A stretch of 64,000 nt of DNA from Olavius algarvensis Delta 4 endosymbiont (lineage in GTDB: Bacteria > Desulfobacterota > Desulfobacteria > Desulfobacterales > CAJINA01): positions 124,001 through 188,000 of the forward strand of contig CAJINA010000122.1 of the NCBI GenBank assembly GCA_905176665.1, given 5' to 3'. A program made the translations under genes and the position numbers. Within the stretch, counting starts at the first letter, position 1. Each line of letters starts with the position of its first letter. Under the pieces are notes generated by a model that was not told the DNA's origin, did not search any database, and saw only the letters and a list, made by a program, of their open reading frames with translations. This document shows, in pieces, positions 14,330-23,785 of this stretch.

Positions 14330-16264
14330 TTACTTCTTGTCGTCCTTTACCTCTTCAAAATCCGCATCGACCACATCGTCATCCGGTGCAGCCCCCGCAG
14401 CCTGTCCGGGATCACCCGGGCCGGCGCCTTCCGCACCAGGCTGGGGTTCGCCTTCGGCGGCCGCCTGCTGATACATGGCCTCGGCCAGCTTGTGGGAAGC
14501 CTGGGTCAGTTCCTCGGAGAGACGCTTGATCTCTTCAGGATCTTCACCCTCCATGGCTTTTTTCAGGGGTTCGATGGCGGCGGCGACCTTGTTTTTGGTC
14601 TCCTCGTCCACCTTTTCGCCCAGGTCCTTGATCGACTTTTCAGTAGAGTAGATCAGACTGTCGGCCATATTGCGGGCTTCCACCAGTTCTTTTTTCATAC
14701 GGTCGTCTTCGGCGTGCATTTCGGCTTCTTTTTCAGCGGCTTCAATTTCTTCCTTGGTCAGGCCGGATGAAGCCGTGATCTGGATGGACTGCTCTTTCCC
14801 GGTGGCCTGGTCTTTAGCCGACACATTGACGATCCCGTTGGCATCGATATCGAAAGCAACCTCGATTTGGGGAACGCCCCGGGGAGCCGGTGGAATACCG
14901 ACCAGTTCAAAGCGCCCCAGGGTTTTATTGCCGGCCGCCATCTCGCGTTCGCCCTGGAGGACATGGATGGAGACCGCGGGCTGATTGTCAGCCGCCGTAG
15001 AAAAAATCTGACTCTTCTTGGTGGGGATCGTGGTGTTCTTCTCTATCAGCCGGGTCGAAACGCCACCCAGGGTCTCGATCCCCAGCGAAAGCGGGGTAAC
15101 GTCCAGAAGAAGGACATCCTTGACGTCGCCGCCCAATACACCGCCCTGGATGGCAGCGCCGAGCGCAACCACTTCGTCGGGGTTGACGCCCTTGTTGGGT
15201 TCCTTGCCGAATATCCGTTTAACCACATCCTGGACTGCCGGCATCCGGGTCATGCCGCCGACCAGAATCACTTCATTGATTTCACCGGGATTGAAACCGG
15301 CATCCTTGAGCGCCGTGCGGCAGGGCCCCTCCAGTTTGGCCAGCAGGTCATCAATCAGGGCTTCGAGTTTGGCCCGGGTAATCTTGATGTTCAAATGTTT
15401 GGGACCACTGGCGTCGGCGGTAATAAACGGCAGATTAACCTCGGTTTCCATGGAGGTGGAAAGTTCCATCTTGGCCTTTTCAGCAGCCTCTTTCAGGCGC
15501 TGCAGGGCCATCTTGTCTCCGCGCAGGTCGATGCCCTGGTCCTTGGTAAACTCATCGGCCAGGTAGTCGATCAGACGCAGATCGAAATCTTCGCCACCCA
15601 GGTGGGTATCCCCATTGGTGGATTTTACTTCAAATACACCTTCACCGATCTCCAAGACGGAGACATCAAAGGTACCGCCACCCAGGTCAAAGACCGCAAT
15701 CTTCTCTTCAGTTTTCTTGTCCAGGCCATAGGCCAGAGAGGCGGCCGTCGGCTCATTGATAATACGGAGCACATTCAGCCCGGCAATCTTCCCGGCATCC
15801 TTGGTGGCCTGGCGCTGGCTATCGTTGAAATAAGCCGGAACCGTGACGACGGCATCAGTAATTTTCTCACCCAGATACTCTTCCGCAGTCTTTTTGATAT
15901 TGGACAAAATAAAGGAAGAAATCTCAGCCGGGCTGTACTGTTTACCCCGCAAGTTGATCCGGGTGTCCCCATTCTTTGCTTGCTCAATCTTATATGGCAA
16001 TATCTTGGTGTCCGACTGGACTTCAGCTGAGCCAAACTTGCGGCCGATCAGCCGCTTTACGCCAAACACGGTATTTTCCGGATTGGTAATGGCCTGCCGT
16101 TTGGCGATTTGGCCGACCAGCCTTTCGTCACTGTCGGATACGGCCACGATTGAAGGGGTGGTCCGGCCGCCTTCCGGGTTGGTGATCACGTTGGCATCAC
16201 CGCCCTCCATCACCGCCACGCATGAGTTGGTGGTGCCGAGATCTATTCCGATGATTTTACCCAT
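14330..16264 (-). CDS. dnaK: Molecular chaperone DnaK (Hsp70)
   Basis: A 644-residue Hsp70, the usual length. The ATPase domain starts [14 protein letters not shown], with later signatures [12 protein letters not shown] and [10 protein letters not shown]. The interdomain linker [15 protein letters not shown] is intact. The substrate-binding domain and helical lid follow, and the tail ends in an acidic E-E-V-K-D. The chaperone binds unfolded cytoplasmic proteins in an ATP cycle driven by DnaJ and GrpE. A strong ribosome site (AAGGAGGAC) precedes the ATG. It lies 74 bases downstream of grpE in one transcription unit; dnaJ is not beside it. Confidence 0.98.
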   Translation of the reverse strand: MGKIIGIDLGTTNSCVAVMEGGDANVITNPEGGRTTPSIVAVSDSDERLVGQIAKRQAITNPENTVFGVKRLIGRKFGSAEVQSDTKILPYKIEQAKNGDTRINLRGKQYSPAEISSFILSNIKKTAEEYLGEKITDAVVTVPAYFNDSQRQATKDAGKIAGLNVLRIINEPTAASLAYGLDKKTEEKIAVFDLGGGTFDVSVLEIGEGVFEVKSTNGDTHLGGEDFDLRLIDYLADEFTKDQGIDLRGDKMALQRLKEAAEKAKMELSTSMETEVNLPFITADASGPKHLNIKITRAKLEALIDDLLAKLEGPCRTALKDAGFNPGEINEVILVGGMTRMPAVQDVVKRIFGKEPNKGVNPDEVVALGAAIQGGVLGGDVKDVLLLDVTPLSLGIETLGGVSTRLIEKNTTIPTKKSQIFSTAADNQPAVSIHVLQGEREMAAGNKTLGRFELVGIPPAPRGVPQIEVAFDIDANGIVNVSAKDQATGKEQSIQITASSGLTKEEIEAAEKEAEMHAEDDRMKKELVEARNMADSLIYSTEKSIKDLGEKVDEETKNKVAAAIEPLKKAMEGEDPEEIKRLSEELTQASHKLAEAMYQQAAAEGEPQPGAEGAGPGDPGQAAGAAPDDDVVDADFEEVKDDKK

Positions 16265-16338
16265 CTTCTGTCCTCCTTGCCTTTCGGTATAATGTGTATG
16301 CGTATACTATAGTATAATCGGTTTATGTCTGGCCGCCT

Positions 16339-16971
16339 CTACTCGGAAGCGGTCTTGGCGACCACCACCATGGAAGGGCGCAGCAGCCTTTCATGGATTG
16401 TGTAGCCTTTTTGAAGTTCTTTTATAACGGTATTGTCGGGATGATCCTCTGACGTTTCCTGCATAACGGCCTGGTGAAAGGTTGGGTCAAAGGGATTCCC
16501 CACGGCATCCACCGCCTTGACGGCAAACTTTTCGAGTACCTTGAGGATCTCCTTGAGGGTCATGTCGACCCCTTCGAGAATACAATTGACGGCATCTTCA
16601 TGATCCGCAGAAGTCTCGACAGCGCGCTCAAGATTGTCAACCACCGGAAGAAGCTCTTTGACCAGGGTTTCGTTGGCATACTTTCTGAAATCCGTGGCCT
16701 CACGATCCTTGCGCTTCTTATAGTTTTCAAACTCCGCTGAAATACGTAGAAACCGATCATAGTTCTCTCCGGCTTCCTTCTCGGCAGCCTCCAACTTGGC
16801 CGCCATGTCCCGTTCGTCCTTGCGATCGGCTTTTTTCCCGGTCTTTTTTGCGGAGTTCTCTTCGGCCCCGGCGGCCACCTCTTTTCCCGAATCGGCGTCT
16901 TTAGAATGGTCCTCGTAGGTTTTGATTTTTACGGCATCACCCTCCTGCCTTGATTCACGCTCGTCGCTCAT
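16339..16971 (-). CDS. grpE: Nucleotide exchange factor GrpE
   Basis: A 210-residue GrpE, the exchange factor that releases ADP from DnaK. The first ~70 residues are acidic and Lys-rich and form a coiled coil. The conserved part includes E-F-E-N-Y-K-K-R-K-D-R-E, L-L-P-V-V-D-N-L-E-R-A and N-P-F-D-P-x-F-H-Q-A-V, then the beta domain ending L-L-R-P-S-M-V-V-V. ATG at 16971 is taken; a TTG four codons upstream, closer to GGGAG, is an alternative. It is the first gene of a grpE-dnaK unit. No hrcA and no CIRCE operator is seen upstream. Confidence 0.95.
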   Translation of the reverse strand: MSDERESRQEGDAVKIKTYEDHSKDADSGKEVAAGAEENSAKKTGKKADRKDERDMAAKLEAAEKEAGENYDRFLRISAEFENYKKRKDREATDFRKYANETLVKELLPVVDNLERAVETSADHEDAVNCILEGVDMTLKEILKVLEKFAVKAVDAVGNPFDPTFHQAVMQETSEDHPDNTVIKELQKGYTIHERLLRPSMVVVAKTASE

Positions 16972-17026
16972 ACGCCAGTTCAATCTCCCGTATCTGTTTA
17001 GAATCCGTACGCAAAAGTTTTGACAG

Positions 17027-17054
17027 AAAATAAGACGAGATGACCGGTTGTCAA
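17027..17054 (-). promoter_or_regulatory. Promoter of grpE-dnaK
   Basis: On the minus strand TTGACA (17054-17049) is followed after 16 bases by TATTTT (17032-17027), about 55 bases before the GrpE start. This is a housekeeping-type signal rather than a heat-shock sigma promoter. Confidence 0.5.
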
Positions 17055-17199
17055 GAAGATAAACACAGGATTTGACACATTAAAGACGGGGCTTGCGGGA
17101 GCCGCCGAATGTCTCACCAGAGGGTATTTGAGACACTTTCAATCAAGATGGTTGCGCACCCCCCCTCGAATCGATTCCACCAAACCCACGCATCACATA

Positions 17200-17398
17200 A
17201 CCGGGACCTGACCACGACGCAGACCGCATTACTTATCGCTGCTTCCTTCCGGACCTGACGAGGTTCGTAACCGTCTGTTGCGTGGCGGCCGGTCAGCTAT
17301 TGCATGGGCTCGGGGAGGTGATCCTCAGGGAGGAATTCAGCCCCGCATAAGCGGATTTCGGGCAAAGGGCACCGCTAACGCCCCGCCTAGCGCAACCG
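17200..17398 (-). ncRNA. ffs: Signal recognition particle RNA (4.5S) with conserved 5' extension
   Basis: The minus strand carries CAGGTCCGGAAGGAAGCAGC (complement of 17238-17257), the SRP RNA apical loop bound by Ffh. It is flanked by complementary arms that close at about 17204 and 17300. SRP RNA directs ribosomes making membrane proteins to FtsY and the Sec translocon. Upstream, between about 17305 and 17396, lies a second conserved-looking block (GCTAGGCGGGGCGTTAGCGG, later GGGGCTGAATTCCTCCC). From memory such a block precedes the 4.5S core in many non-enteric bacteria and is removed in processing. A promoter ends exactly at its 5' side, which supports a precursor of about 200 bases. Both end points are estimates. 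Confidence 0.88.
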
Positions 17399-17404
17399 GC
17401 AGAG

Positions 17405-17432
17405 AATATACGTCAAAGAACCATTTTTTCAA
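17405..17432 (-). promoter_or_regulatory. Promoter of the SRP RNA gene
   Basis: On the minus strand TTGAAA (17432-17427) and TATATT (17410-17405) are spaced 16 bases apart. The predicted start (~17398) falls at the beginning of the conserved 5' block of the SRP RNA. Confidence 0.6.
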
Positions 17433-17528
17433 GTGAAAAAGATGCCAGCTCCCGACATTTTAGCAGGCTTAATTTCTGTTGACTTCTGGTAATCGCTGTC
17501 ATACCGTCGCAAGCGATTGTTTTTATAA

Positions 17529-17613
17529 CCCATCTCACAAAAGAGTTTTCTTGTCGGGCGCAGCACGCAGAGCGAAGACTGGATTTTGAACCAAAATCCG
17601 TTTTTGAGATAGG
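17529..17613 (-). repeat. Dispersed hairpin element, copy J (internally deleted)
   Basis: 85 bp with the family ends (CCATCTCACAAAA at left; GGATTTTGAACCAAAATCC and TTTTTGAGATAGG at right), but most of the core is missing or scrambled. It lies 95 bases upstream of the lipoprotein gene at 17709. Confidence 0.65.
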
Positions 17614-17708
17614 CTATAGTGAATTTAAGCCAAAATCCATACTGTCTGGGCCGCTATGGCCGTCTTTCCGAATGGTCAGGCCCACCCCGCAAACCCGGAG
17701 GTCACAAG

Positions 17709-18110
17709 ATGCCCAATAGACTGGCGGCCGCCGCCTTAATCCTCAATCTGCTCGTTTGTGCTGGGTGCGCGGCAATGGTGGCCGGTGCCGGGGCCGGTGC
17801 CGGAGTATATAGCTATGTGTCCGGTGAATTGAAACGGACCTATAACGTTCCGTTCGACAAGGCCGTGGCAGGAAGTCTGGCTGCCCTACAGGATCTGAAA
17901 ATTGCCGTGCGGCATAAGACTTCCAGCGGCATTACCACCACCATCGACGCCGAAAAGTCAGATAAAACCCCCGTCACGGTCAGCATCGCCATCCTGGGAA
18001 CCAACCTGACCGAAGTGGCGGTACGCACCGGCGTCGTCGGACTTTGGGATAAAAAAGTATCCGAGCTCATCCATGCCCACATCGCAAAACGGCTGCTCAA
18101 AAAAAGCTGA
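17709..18110 (+). CDS. DUF3568-like small lipoprotein
   Basis: This 133-residue exported protein starts M-P-N-R-L-A-A-A-A with GGAGG seven bases upstream. A short hydrophobic segment ends in the lipobox V-C-A-G-C, followed by a Gly/Ala-rich A-G-A-G-A-G-A-G-V-Y stretch. The remaining ~95 residues are mixed alpha/beta, with Y-N-V-P-F-D-K-A-V-A-G and a K-T-S-S-G-I-T-T-T-I-D strand. This is the pattern of the DUF3568 family of unknown function. Its last 38 bases overlap the start of tilS in another frame, so the two are translationally linked. Confidence 0.8.
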   Translation: MPNRLAAAALILNLLVCAGCAAMVAGAGAGAGVYSYVSGELKRTYNVPFDKAVAGSLAALQDLKIAVRHKTSSGITTTIDAEKSDKTPVTVSIAILGTNLTEVAVRTGVVGLWDKKVSELIHAHIAKRLLKKS

Positions 18111-19560
18111 TTCGAAACCGCTCACAGAGTCGGTTGCCAAAGCCGCGGCCGAACACGCCATGTTCCAGCCCGGTGACCAGGTGCTGGCCGCTGTGTCCGG
18201 CGGACCGGATTCCGTCGCTCTCCTGCATCTGCTCTGCGAACTGGCCCCGCGCATGGCTTTTACCCTGGGGGTAGCCCATCTGAATCATGGCCTGCGACCG
18301 GAAGCCGAAAGTGAAGCCGATTTTGTAAACACCCTTGCCCGGGGCCTGGGTCTGCCCTGCCACACCGACGCACAGGATGTCGCCGCTTACCAGGAACGAC
18401 ACGGGCTCTCACTCGAGGAAGCGGCCCGGGAAGTTCGGTACGCCTTTTATAAACGGGTAGCCGCCGCCGAAGGTTACCACAAAGTGGCCCTCGGACATCA
18501 CCGGGACGACAATGCCGAAATGGTCCTGATGAACCTGCTGCGCGGATCGGGTCCCCTGGGCCTTTCCGGAATTCCGCCAGTCAGAGGCCATCTGATCGTA
18601 CGGCCGCTGATAAACCTCAGCAGGGCGCAGATCATGGCTTACCTGCAGCAGCGGCAGCTGGAATATGTGACCGATGTCTCCAACGCCGACCTTCTTTTCA
18701 CCCGTAACCGGGTCAGGCATGTTCTCCTGCCGCTGATCCGCAAGGAATTCAATCCCAACATTTTAGCGACGCTGCACCGCACCGCGACCATACTGGCGGA
18801 TGAAAATGACTGGATCGAGTCGCAGGCGGATCCGTTATGGGACCGCGTCCTGCTCGCCGCCGACAGCCGACAATTAAGCCTCGATATAGAGGCCCTGGCC
18901 GGGATGCCGCGGGCGGCTATCCGGCGCCTGCTGCGTCGAGCCATTTTTCAGTTGGCCGGCAATCTGCGGCGGATCACACTCGCCCATGTGGACCGGCTGG
19001 ATGAGTTGGCGACCGACGACGACGGCACGCGCGTGGATTTGCCGGGCCTGATATCCGCAGTCAAACGGGCCGACCGTCTGGTTCTGCACGTTATGGACGC
19101 CCCCCGCCAGCCGCTGCCGGCGGAGCACCCAACCGAGCCCTACGAATATGTCATCGAACTGGATCAGCTTTCGGCTTCAGCCGGCTGCAATCAAGTTATC
19201 GCTGCTACCGGCGGAAAAGTAACCTTCACGCGGCACACCGGACCGCACACATCGGAAATGAGCACACCTGGACAGTATACGGTCTTATTTGATATAGATC
19301 AGCTCAGTTTCCCGCTTCTGATCAGAAACTATCGCCCGGGTGATCGTTTTAATCCCCTGGGCATGCGTGGTACCAAAAAATTGAAAAAATTGTTCAATGA
19401 ACGTAAGGTCCCTTTGCCCGATCGGGACCGCTGGCCGGTGTTGACCAGTGGACCGGAAATACTCTGGGTGCTGGGCCACCAGCGGTCGCAGACCGGCACC
19501 TTGACCCGGCAAACCCGGGAGGTCCTGGAAGTAAAATATGTTTTGCCAGACCCGAAATAG
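18073..19560 (+). CDS. tilS: tRNA(Ile)-lysidine synthase TilS
   Basis: A 495-residue enzyme that attaches lysine to C34 of the CAU-anticodon isoleucine tRNA, using ATP, so that AUA is read as isoleucine. The N-terminal PP-loop S-G-G-P-D-S (~43-48) is diagnostic, followed by H-L-N-H-G-L-R and G-H-H-R-D-D-N-A-E. The C-terminal domain has N-Y-R-P-G-D-R-F-N-P-L-G and K-K-L-K-K-L-F-N-E, both typical. ATG at 18073 lies within the preceding lipoprotein gene; a start near residue 30 (M-F-Q-P-G-D) is also possible. ftsH follows 96 bases downstream, a common arrangement. Confidence 0.95.
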   Translation: MPTSQNGCSKKADSKPLTESVAKAAAEHAMFQPGDQVLAAVSGGPDSVALLHLLCELAPRMAFTLGVAHLNHGLRPEAESEADFVNTLARGLGLPCHTDAQDVAAYQERHGLSLEEAAREVRYAFYKRVAAAEGYHKVALGHHRDDNAEMVLMNLLRGSGPLGLSGIPPVRGHLIVRPLINLSRAQIMAYLQQRQLEYVTDVSNADLLFTRNRVRHVLLPLIRKEFNPNILATLHRTATILADENDWIESQADPLWDRVLLAADSRQLSLDIEALAGMPRAAIRRLLRRAIFQLAGNLRRITLAHVDRLDELATDDDGTRVDLPGLISAVKRADRLVLHVMDAPRQPLPAEHPTEPYEYVIELDQLSASAGCNQVIAATGGKVTFTRHTGPHTSEMSTPGQYTVLFDIDQLSFPLLIRNYRPGDRFNPLGMRGTKKLKKLFNERKVPLPDRDRWPVLTSGPEILWVLGHQRSQTGTLTRQTREVLEVKYVLPDPK

Positions 19561-19656
19561 TGCTTATTTTAGGGTTTGTAACAATGGTGCCGGGGCAGCT
19601 GGGATGCCGCGGACAAAGTTTGAAACATGATCTAAACCTCGAGGAGGAAACGACTT

Positions 19657-21633
19657 TTGAATCCTTTCTATAAAAACATGGCCTTGTGGATCGTTATCAT
19701 CCTGATGATGCTCATGCTTTACAGCTTGTTCAATCCCCAGAACATTGCCGAAACCAGTATCAGCTACACCGATTTTCTGGCCATGGTAGAAGATGAACGG
19801 GTTACGGACGTCGTTATGCAGGGCCAGGAGCTCTATGTAACGGACATCAATAAAAAGCACTACAAGGTCTATACGCCCCAGGACAGCAACCTGATCGCTA
19901 ATCTCCGGCAAAAAGGCGTTGTGATCAACGCGAAACCTCCCCGGGAAAACCCCTGGTACATGTCCATGCTGATTTCCTGGTTTCCGATCCTTATTCTCAT
20001 CGGTGTGTGGGTCTTTTTCATGCGCCAGATGCAGTCCGGCGGCGGTAAAGCCATGTCATTCGGCAAGAGCCGCGCTCGTCTGCTTTCGGACCAGCTGGCC
20101 AAGGTGACTTTTGAGGACGTAGCCGGAATTGACGAAGCCAAGGAAGAACTCGGCGAGATCGTGGAATTCCTCAGCGAACCCAAAAAGTTTACCCGTCTGG
20201 GCGGCCGTATTCCCAAGGGTGTTCTGCTCATGGGCTCGCCCGGTACCGGTAAAACCTTGCTGGCCCGGGCCATTGCCGGTGAGGCGGACGTACCGTTCTT
20301 CAGTATCAGCGGTTCCGATTTCGTGGAGATGTTTGTGGGGGTAGGTGCTTCGCGGGTACGGGATCTCTTCGTCCAGGGTAAGAAAAACGCGCCCTGTATT
20401 ATTTTCATCGATGAAATCGATGCCGTGGGACGTCATCGGGGCGCCGGGTTGGGCGGCGGACATGATGAACGTGAGCAGACCCTCAACCAGTTGCTCGTGG
20501 AAATGGACGGTTTCGAGTCCAACGAGGGCGTCATCCTCATTTCGGCAACCAACCGTCCGGACGTCCTCGATCCGGCCCTGCTGCGTCCCGGCCGATTCGA
20601 CCGCCAGGTCGTCGTCCCCCTGCCGGACATCAAAGGGCGGGAGAAAATCCTGAAGGTCCACATGAAAAAAACCCCGGTCGGAGAAGACGTAAAACCGGTT
20701 ATCCTGGCCAAGGGCACACCCGGCTTCTCCGGGGCCGACCTTGAGAACCTGGTCAATGAAGCCGCCCTGCTGGCGGCCAAGCGCAGCAAGGAAAAAGTGG
20801 GCATGGAAGACCTTGAGGATGCCAAGGACAAAGTCTACATGGGCTTGGAGCGCAAATCCAAGGTAATCAAGGAAGAAGATCGCAAAACCACAGCCTACCA
20901 TGAAGCGGGGCACGCCCTGGTGGCTCGTTTTCTGCCCAACACCGACCCGGTCAATAAAATCACAATCATCCCGCGCGGCCGGGCCGCCGGCATCACCTGG
21001 TTTCTCCCGGAAGAAAGAGATTTCAAGTATAAAGACCAGTTGGAAAGCGAATTGGCGGTTGCCTTTGGCGGACGGGTGGCCGAAGAGGTTGTGTTCGACC
21101 GGATAAGCACCGGAGCTTCCAATGACATCAAGCAGGCTACCGATCTCGCCCAGAAGATGGTGCGCACCTGGGGTATGAGTGCGGAACTGGGCCCCATGTC
21201 CTACGCCAAAGGGGAGGAACAGGTTTTCCTGGGGCGTGAGATAGCCCAGCATCGGGATTATTCGGATGAAACAGCCCTGAAAATCGATACCGAAATCACC
21301 AAGCTGATCCACACCGCCTATGATCGGGCCAGGCAGGTCCTGGACGAAAATATGGACCTGCTGCACCAGCTGGCGGACCTGCTGCTCGAAAAGGAAACCG
21401 TTTTAGGCAACGAGCTGGATGCCCTGATCCTTAAAAAACGGCCGGAATTCGAATTCACCTCAAAGCTCGACGACGATCTTATCCCGGATAAAAAGAAGCA
21501 GAAGACGGAACCTGCGGCAAAAGAGGAAAGCGCGGCGACGGACGCGGACAGCCCGAACAAAACCCCGGAGGCAGAACAGCCGGCCGATACGCCTGCTGCC
21601 GATGACAGCACTGACGACGAGCCCAAAGAGTAG
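19657..21633 (+). CDS. ftsH: ATP-dependent zinc metalloprotease FtsH
   Basis: A 658-residue inner-membrane AAA+ protease that extracts and degrades membrane and regulatory proteins. Two transmembrane helices (about 5-25 and 103-123) flank a periplasmic domain. The AAA module has Walker A G-S-P-G-T-G-K-T (~193), Walker B I-I-F-I-D-E-I-D and the second region of homology. The zinc site H-E-A-G-H is at about 415. The tail is long, acidic and Pro-rich. Translation begins at TTG behind GAGGAGGAAA. It is followed by folP after only six bases, so the two are cotranscribed. Confidence 0.97.
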   Translation: MNPFYKNMALWIVIILMMLMLYSLFNPQNIAETSISYTDFLAMVEDERVTDVVMQGQELYVTDINKKHYKVYTPQDSNLIANLRQKGVVINAKPPRENPWYMSMLISWFPILILIGVWVFFMRQMQSGGGKAMSFGKSRARLLSDQLAKVTFEDVAGIDEAKEELGEIVEFLSEPKKFTRLGGRIPKGVLLMGSPGTGKTLLARAIAGEADVPFFSISGSDFVEMFVGVGASRVRDLFVQGKKNAPCIIFIDEIDAVGRHRGAGLGGGHDEREQTLNQLLVEMDGFESNEGVILISATNRPDVLDPALLRPGRFDRQVVVPLPDIKGREKILKVHMKKTPVGEDVKPVILAKGTPGFSGADLENLVNEAALLAAKRSKEKVGMEDLEDAKDKVYMGLERKSKVIKEEDRKTTAYHEAGHALVARFLPNTDPVNKITIIPRGRAAGITWFLPEERDFKYKDQLESELAVAFGGRVAEEVVFDRISTGASNDIKQATDLAQKMVRTWGMSAELGPMSYAKGEEQVFLGREIAQHRDYSDETALKIDTEITKLIHTAYDRARQVLDENMDLLHQLADLLLEKETVLGNELDALILKKRPEFEFTSKLDDDLIPDKKKQKTEPAAKEESAATDADSPNKTPEAEQPADTPAADDSTDDEPKE

Positions 21634-21639
21634 TCCGCC

Positions 21640-22506
21640 ATGAAGTCCTATACACTAAAATGGCAGGGACACTGCCTGGCGCTCGGTAAGCGTACCTGTG
21701 TCATGGGAATTCTGAACACCACCCCGGACTCCTTTTCCGACGGTGGCCGGTTTTTCAACCGGGAAGATGCGTTGGTCCAGGGAGAGGAACTGGTGGCAGC
21801 CGGGGCCGACATTTTGGACATTGGCGGCGAATCGACGCGGCCCTTCTCCGCAGGCGTATCCGAGGAAGAGGAAATCCGCCGGGTTCTGCCGGTCATTGAA
21901 ACACTGGCTCCCCGCATACCGGTTCCCATCTCCATCGATACCACCAAAGCAGCCGTAGCCAAAAGGGCTGTCGATGCGGGAGCTGCCATCATAAACGATA
22001 TCAGCGCCATGCGACAGGATCCCGCCATGGCGCCTGTAGCCGCTGCCTGCGGGGTGCCGCTTATCCTGATGCATATGCTCGGCACACCACGCACCATGCA
22101 GGTTGACCCGGCCTATGGCGATCTTTTCGGGGAGATAGGCGATTTTCTAGCCGGGGCCATTAAAAAGGCCGTGATCAACGGCATTGATCGGAAACTGCTC
22201 ATCGCCGATCCAGGTATCGGCTTCGGCAAGACCGTGGAGCATAATCTGCTGCTGGTTAAGCACATGGACGTATTTGCAAGCCTGGATGTGCCTTTGCTGA
22301 TCGGGCCGTCCCGCAAGGCGTTTATCAGGACCATACTCAAGGGAGATTCGGAACGGGAAGTGACCCCTGATCTACCGGAGGTGGCAGTCGGCACCCAGGC
22401 CGCCGTAGCAGCCGCCGTATTAAGCGGTGCCCATATCGTAAGGGTTCATGATGTGGCGGCCACCCGGGCGACCGTCACCCTGGCCGATGCTCTCCGGCGG
22501 GTCTAA
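21640..22506 (+). CDS. folP: Dihydropteroate synthase
   Basis: A 288-residue TIM-barrel enzyme that joins 6-hydroxymethyl-dihydropterin pyrophosphate to p-aminobenzoate in folate synthesis. Motifs are G-I-L-N-T-T-P-D-S-F-S-D-G-G (~27-40), D-I-G-G-E-S-T-R-P-F (~65-74), I-N-D-I-S-A and L-I-G-P-S-R-K, with R-V-H-D-V near the end. Length and motifs are normal. It sits in the tilS-ftsH-folP order common in this phylum. The next gene is 36 bases downstream and is a CdaR-like protein; the diadenylate cyclase gene often found at this point is absent. Confidence 0.96.
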   Translation: MKSYTLKWQGHCLALGKRTCVMGILNTTPDSFSDGGRFFNREDALVQGEELVAAGADILDIGGESTRPFSAGVSEEEEIRRVLPVIETLAPRIPVPISIDTTKAAVAKRAVDAGAAIINDISAMRQDPAMAPVAAACGVPLILMHMLGTPRTMQVDPAYGDLFGEIGDFLAGAIKKAVINGIDRKLLIADPGIGFGKTVEHNLLLVKHMDVFASLDVPLLIGPSRKAFIRTILKGDSEREVTPDLPEVAVGTQAAVAAAVLSGAHIVRVHDVAATRATVTLADALRRV

Positions 22507-22542
22507 AAGCAGCGCCTTAACCACACACACACCAATACAACC

Positions 22543-23526
22543 ATGCCGAGACAAGACAGGCCGTCTACAAATACTCGCAAGTATCTGCTCTGGCTTTTTC
22601 TAGGCATCGGTGCTGTCGGTGTGATTCTGGGAACGCTGCAAGTTTTGCCCGGTATTCGAACCGGGGAAAAAGAGATTGCGGCTGAACTTGTTTTGACCGG
22701 GTTGCCGGAAGGCCTTATCAGCATGCACCCACCTGTAAAGGTCATCGGGGCCCGGGTGAAGGGACCAGCCGCCCTGTTAGCCGGGCTCGCCGAAAAACAG
22801 GTAACCTGCACCCTGAACCTGGCCGGGATGGCCCCGGGAATGACGTCGCTGCCCATTGCAGCTGAGCACTTCGGACTGTCCCCGCAACTGCAGGTTACGG
22901 CAATCACACCGACATCGGTTACCCTCCGGATAAAAGCCGCCGACCAGAAAACACTCCCGGTGTACATAGCCATTGCCGGCAAGCCGGCCGCCGGTTACAC
23001 GGTCATTGATACCTTTGCGGTACCCGGTAAGGTTACCGTATCCGGACCTGAAAAGCAGCTCAGCGGCATGGAACGGGTCATGACCAAACCGATATTTATC
23101 GAGGGCATTGCCGACTCCGCTAAACGGGAGACGGCCCTGGACCTGCCCCCCGGTGTGCGTGTCATCGGTTTGGACAAGGCCCTGGTGGCCGACATTCGCA
23201 TTGGCGAAAAGACCGACCGCCGCACCTTTACCAACATCCGCATAATCGCCAGAGGCACCGGATATACGGCCGTGTTTTCACCGCCTGACATTACGCTGGA
23301 GGTGGAGGGCCCGGCCAATACCCTGGCCCAGTTGAACCAAACCGCTGACATAACCGCCTCTGTGGATCTGCAAGGCATCAAACCGGGCGCGTATGTCAAA
23401 CGGGCCTCAATCTCCTTACCGCTGAGTATCACGCTGGTAAAGGCCGAACCGGAGCTGTTCACGGTGTCGGTCAGCAAGAAAGCTACCCCGGCGCACACTT
23501 CGGCAGGTGCCGGGGCACCGCAATGA
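22543..23526 (+). CDS. YbbR/CdaR-like membrane-anchored protein
   Basis: A 327-residue protein with one N-terminal transmembrane helix (L-L-W-L-F-L-G-I-G-A-V-G-V-I-L-G, about 14-33) and an external part of about three YbbR-type beta modules. These are recognised by repeated P-x-x-V-x-x-x-G-P patterns (V-S-G-P-E-K-Q-L, V-E-G-P-A-N-T-L) and P-V-Y-I-A-I-A-G-K-P-A-A-G-Y. In Firmicutes CdaR binds and regulates the membrane diadenylate cyclase CdaA. Here cdaA is missing between folP and this gene, so the partner is unknown. A divergent hairpin element (copy K) follows the stop codon. Confidence 0.82.
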   Translation: MPRQDRPSTNTRKYLLWLFLGIGAVGVILGTLQVLPGIRTGEKEIAAELVLTGLPEGLISMHPPVKVIGARVKGPAALLAGLAEKQVTCTLNLAGMAPGMTSLPIAAEHFGLSPQLQVTAITPTSVTLRIKAADQKTLPVYIAIAGKPAAGYTVIDTFAVPGKVTVSGPEKQLSGMERVMTKPIFIEGIADSAKRETALDLPPGVRVIGLDKALVADIRIGEKTDRRTFTNIRIIARGTGYTAVFSPPDITLEVEGPANTLAQLNQTADITASVDLQGIKPGAYVKRASISLPLSITLVKAEPELFTVSVSKKATPAHTSAGAGAPQ

Positions 23527-23570
23527 AACCCGGGCCAAGCGCGCACCGTTTGTGCCTAACCGGTGCCCGT

Positions 23571-23751
23571 CCACAAATGGTAGGTTTTATTTCTCAGCAC
23601 GGGTCCGGCGAAGCCCCGGGGGCAAAGACGGGAGGCTCGCGCGATTCTGAAACCGGAGGCATGGGACGCTATTTTGAGGATAGCGCTATGGCTACACTGC
23701 GTGCTCATAAGAGCGAAAACGCCGCTCTGGGCTAAAAGATGCCTTTTGTGG
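23571..23751 (+). repeat. Dispersed hairpin element, copy K (divergent)
   Basis: Short arms CCACAAA/TTTGTGG at 23571 and 23751. The interior keeps GAAACCGGAGGC and CTATTTTGAGGATAG near the apex and AAAAGATGCC near the right end. It groups with copy L by its ends. It lies between the CdaR-like gene and coaX. Confidence 0.6.
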
Positions 23752-23785
23752 AGGGGCACTGACTATGAGAGGAGGAACCTGAAAC

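Noticed and set aside
14867-16030. Long open frame opposite dnaK (and similar ones opposite ftsH, hmcA, NAD/FAD subunit and tmcB)
   Set aside because: These are shadows of GC-rich, codon-biased genes on the other strand. No start signals or family motifs are present.
17105-17160. TGTCTC/GAGACA inverted repeat downstream of the SRP RNA as its terminator
   Set aside because: The stem is short, the loop long and there is no T-run on the minus strand. It was not strong enough to annotate.
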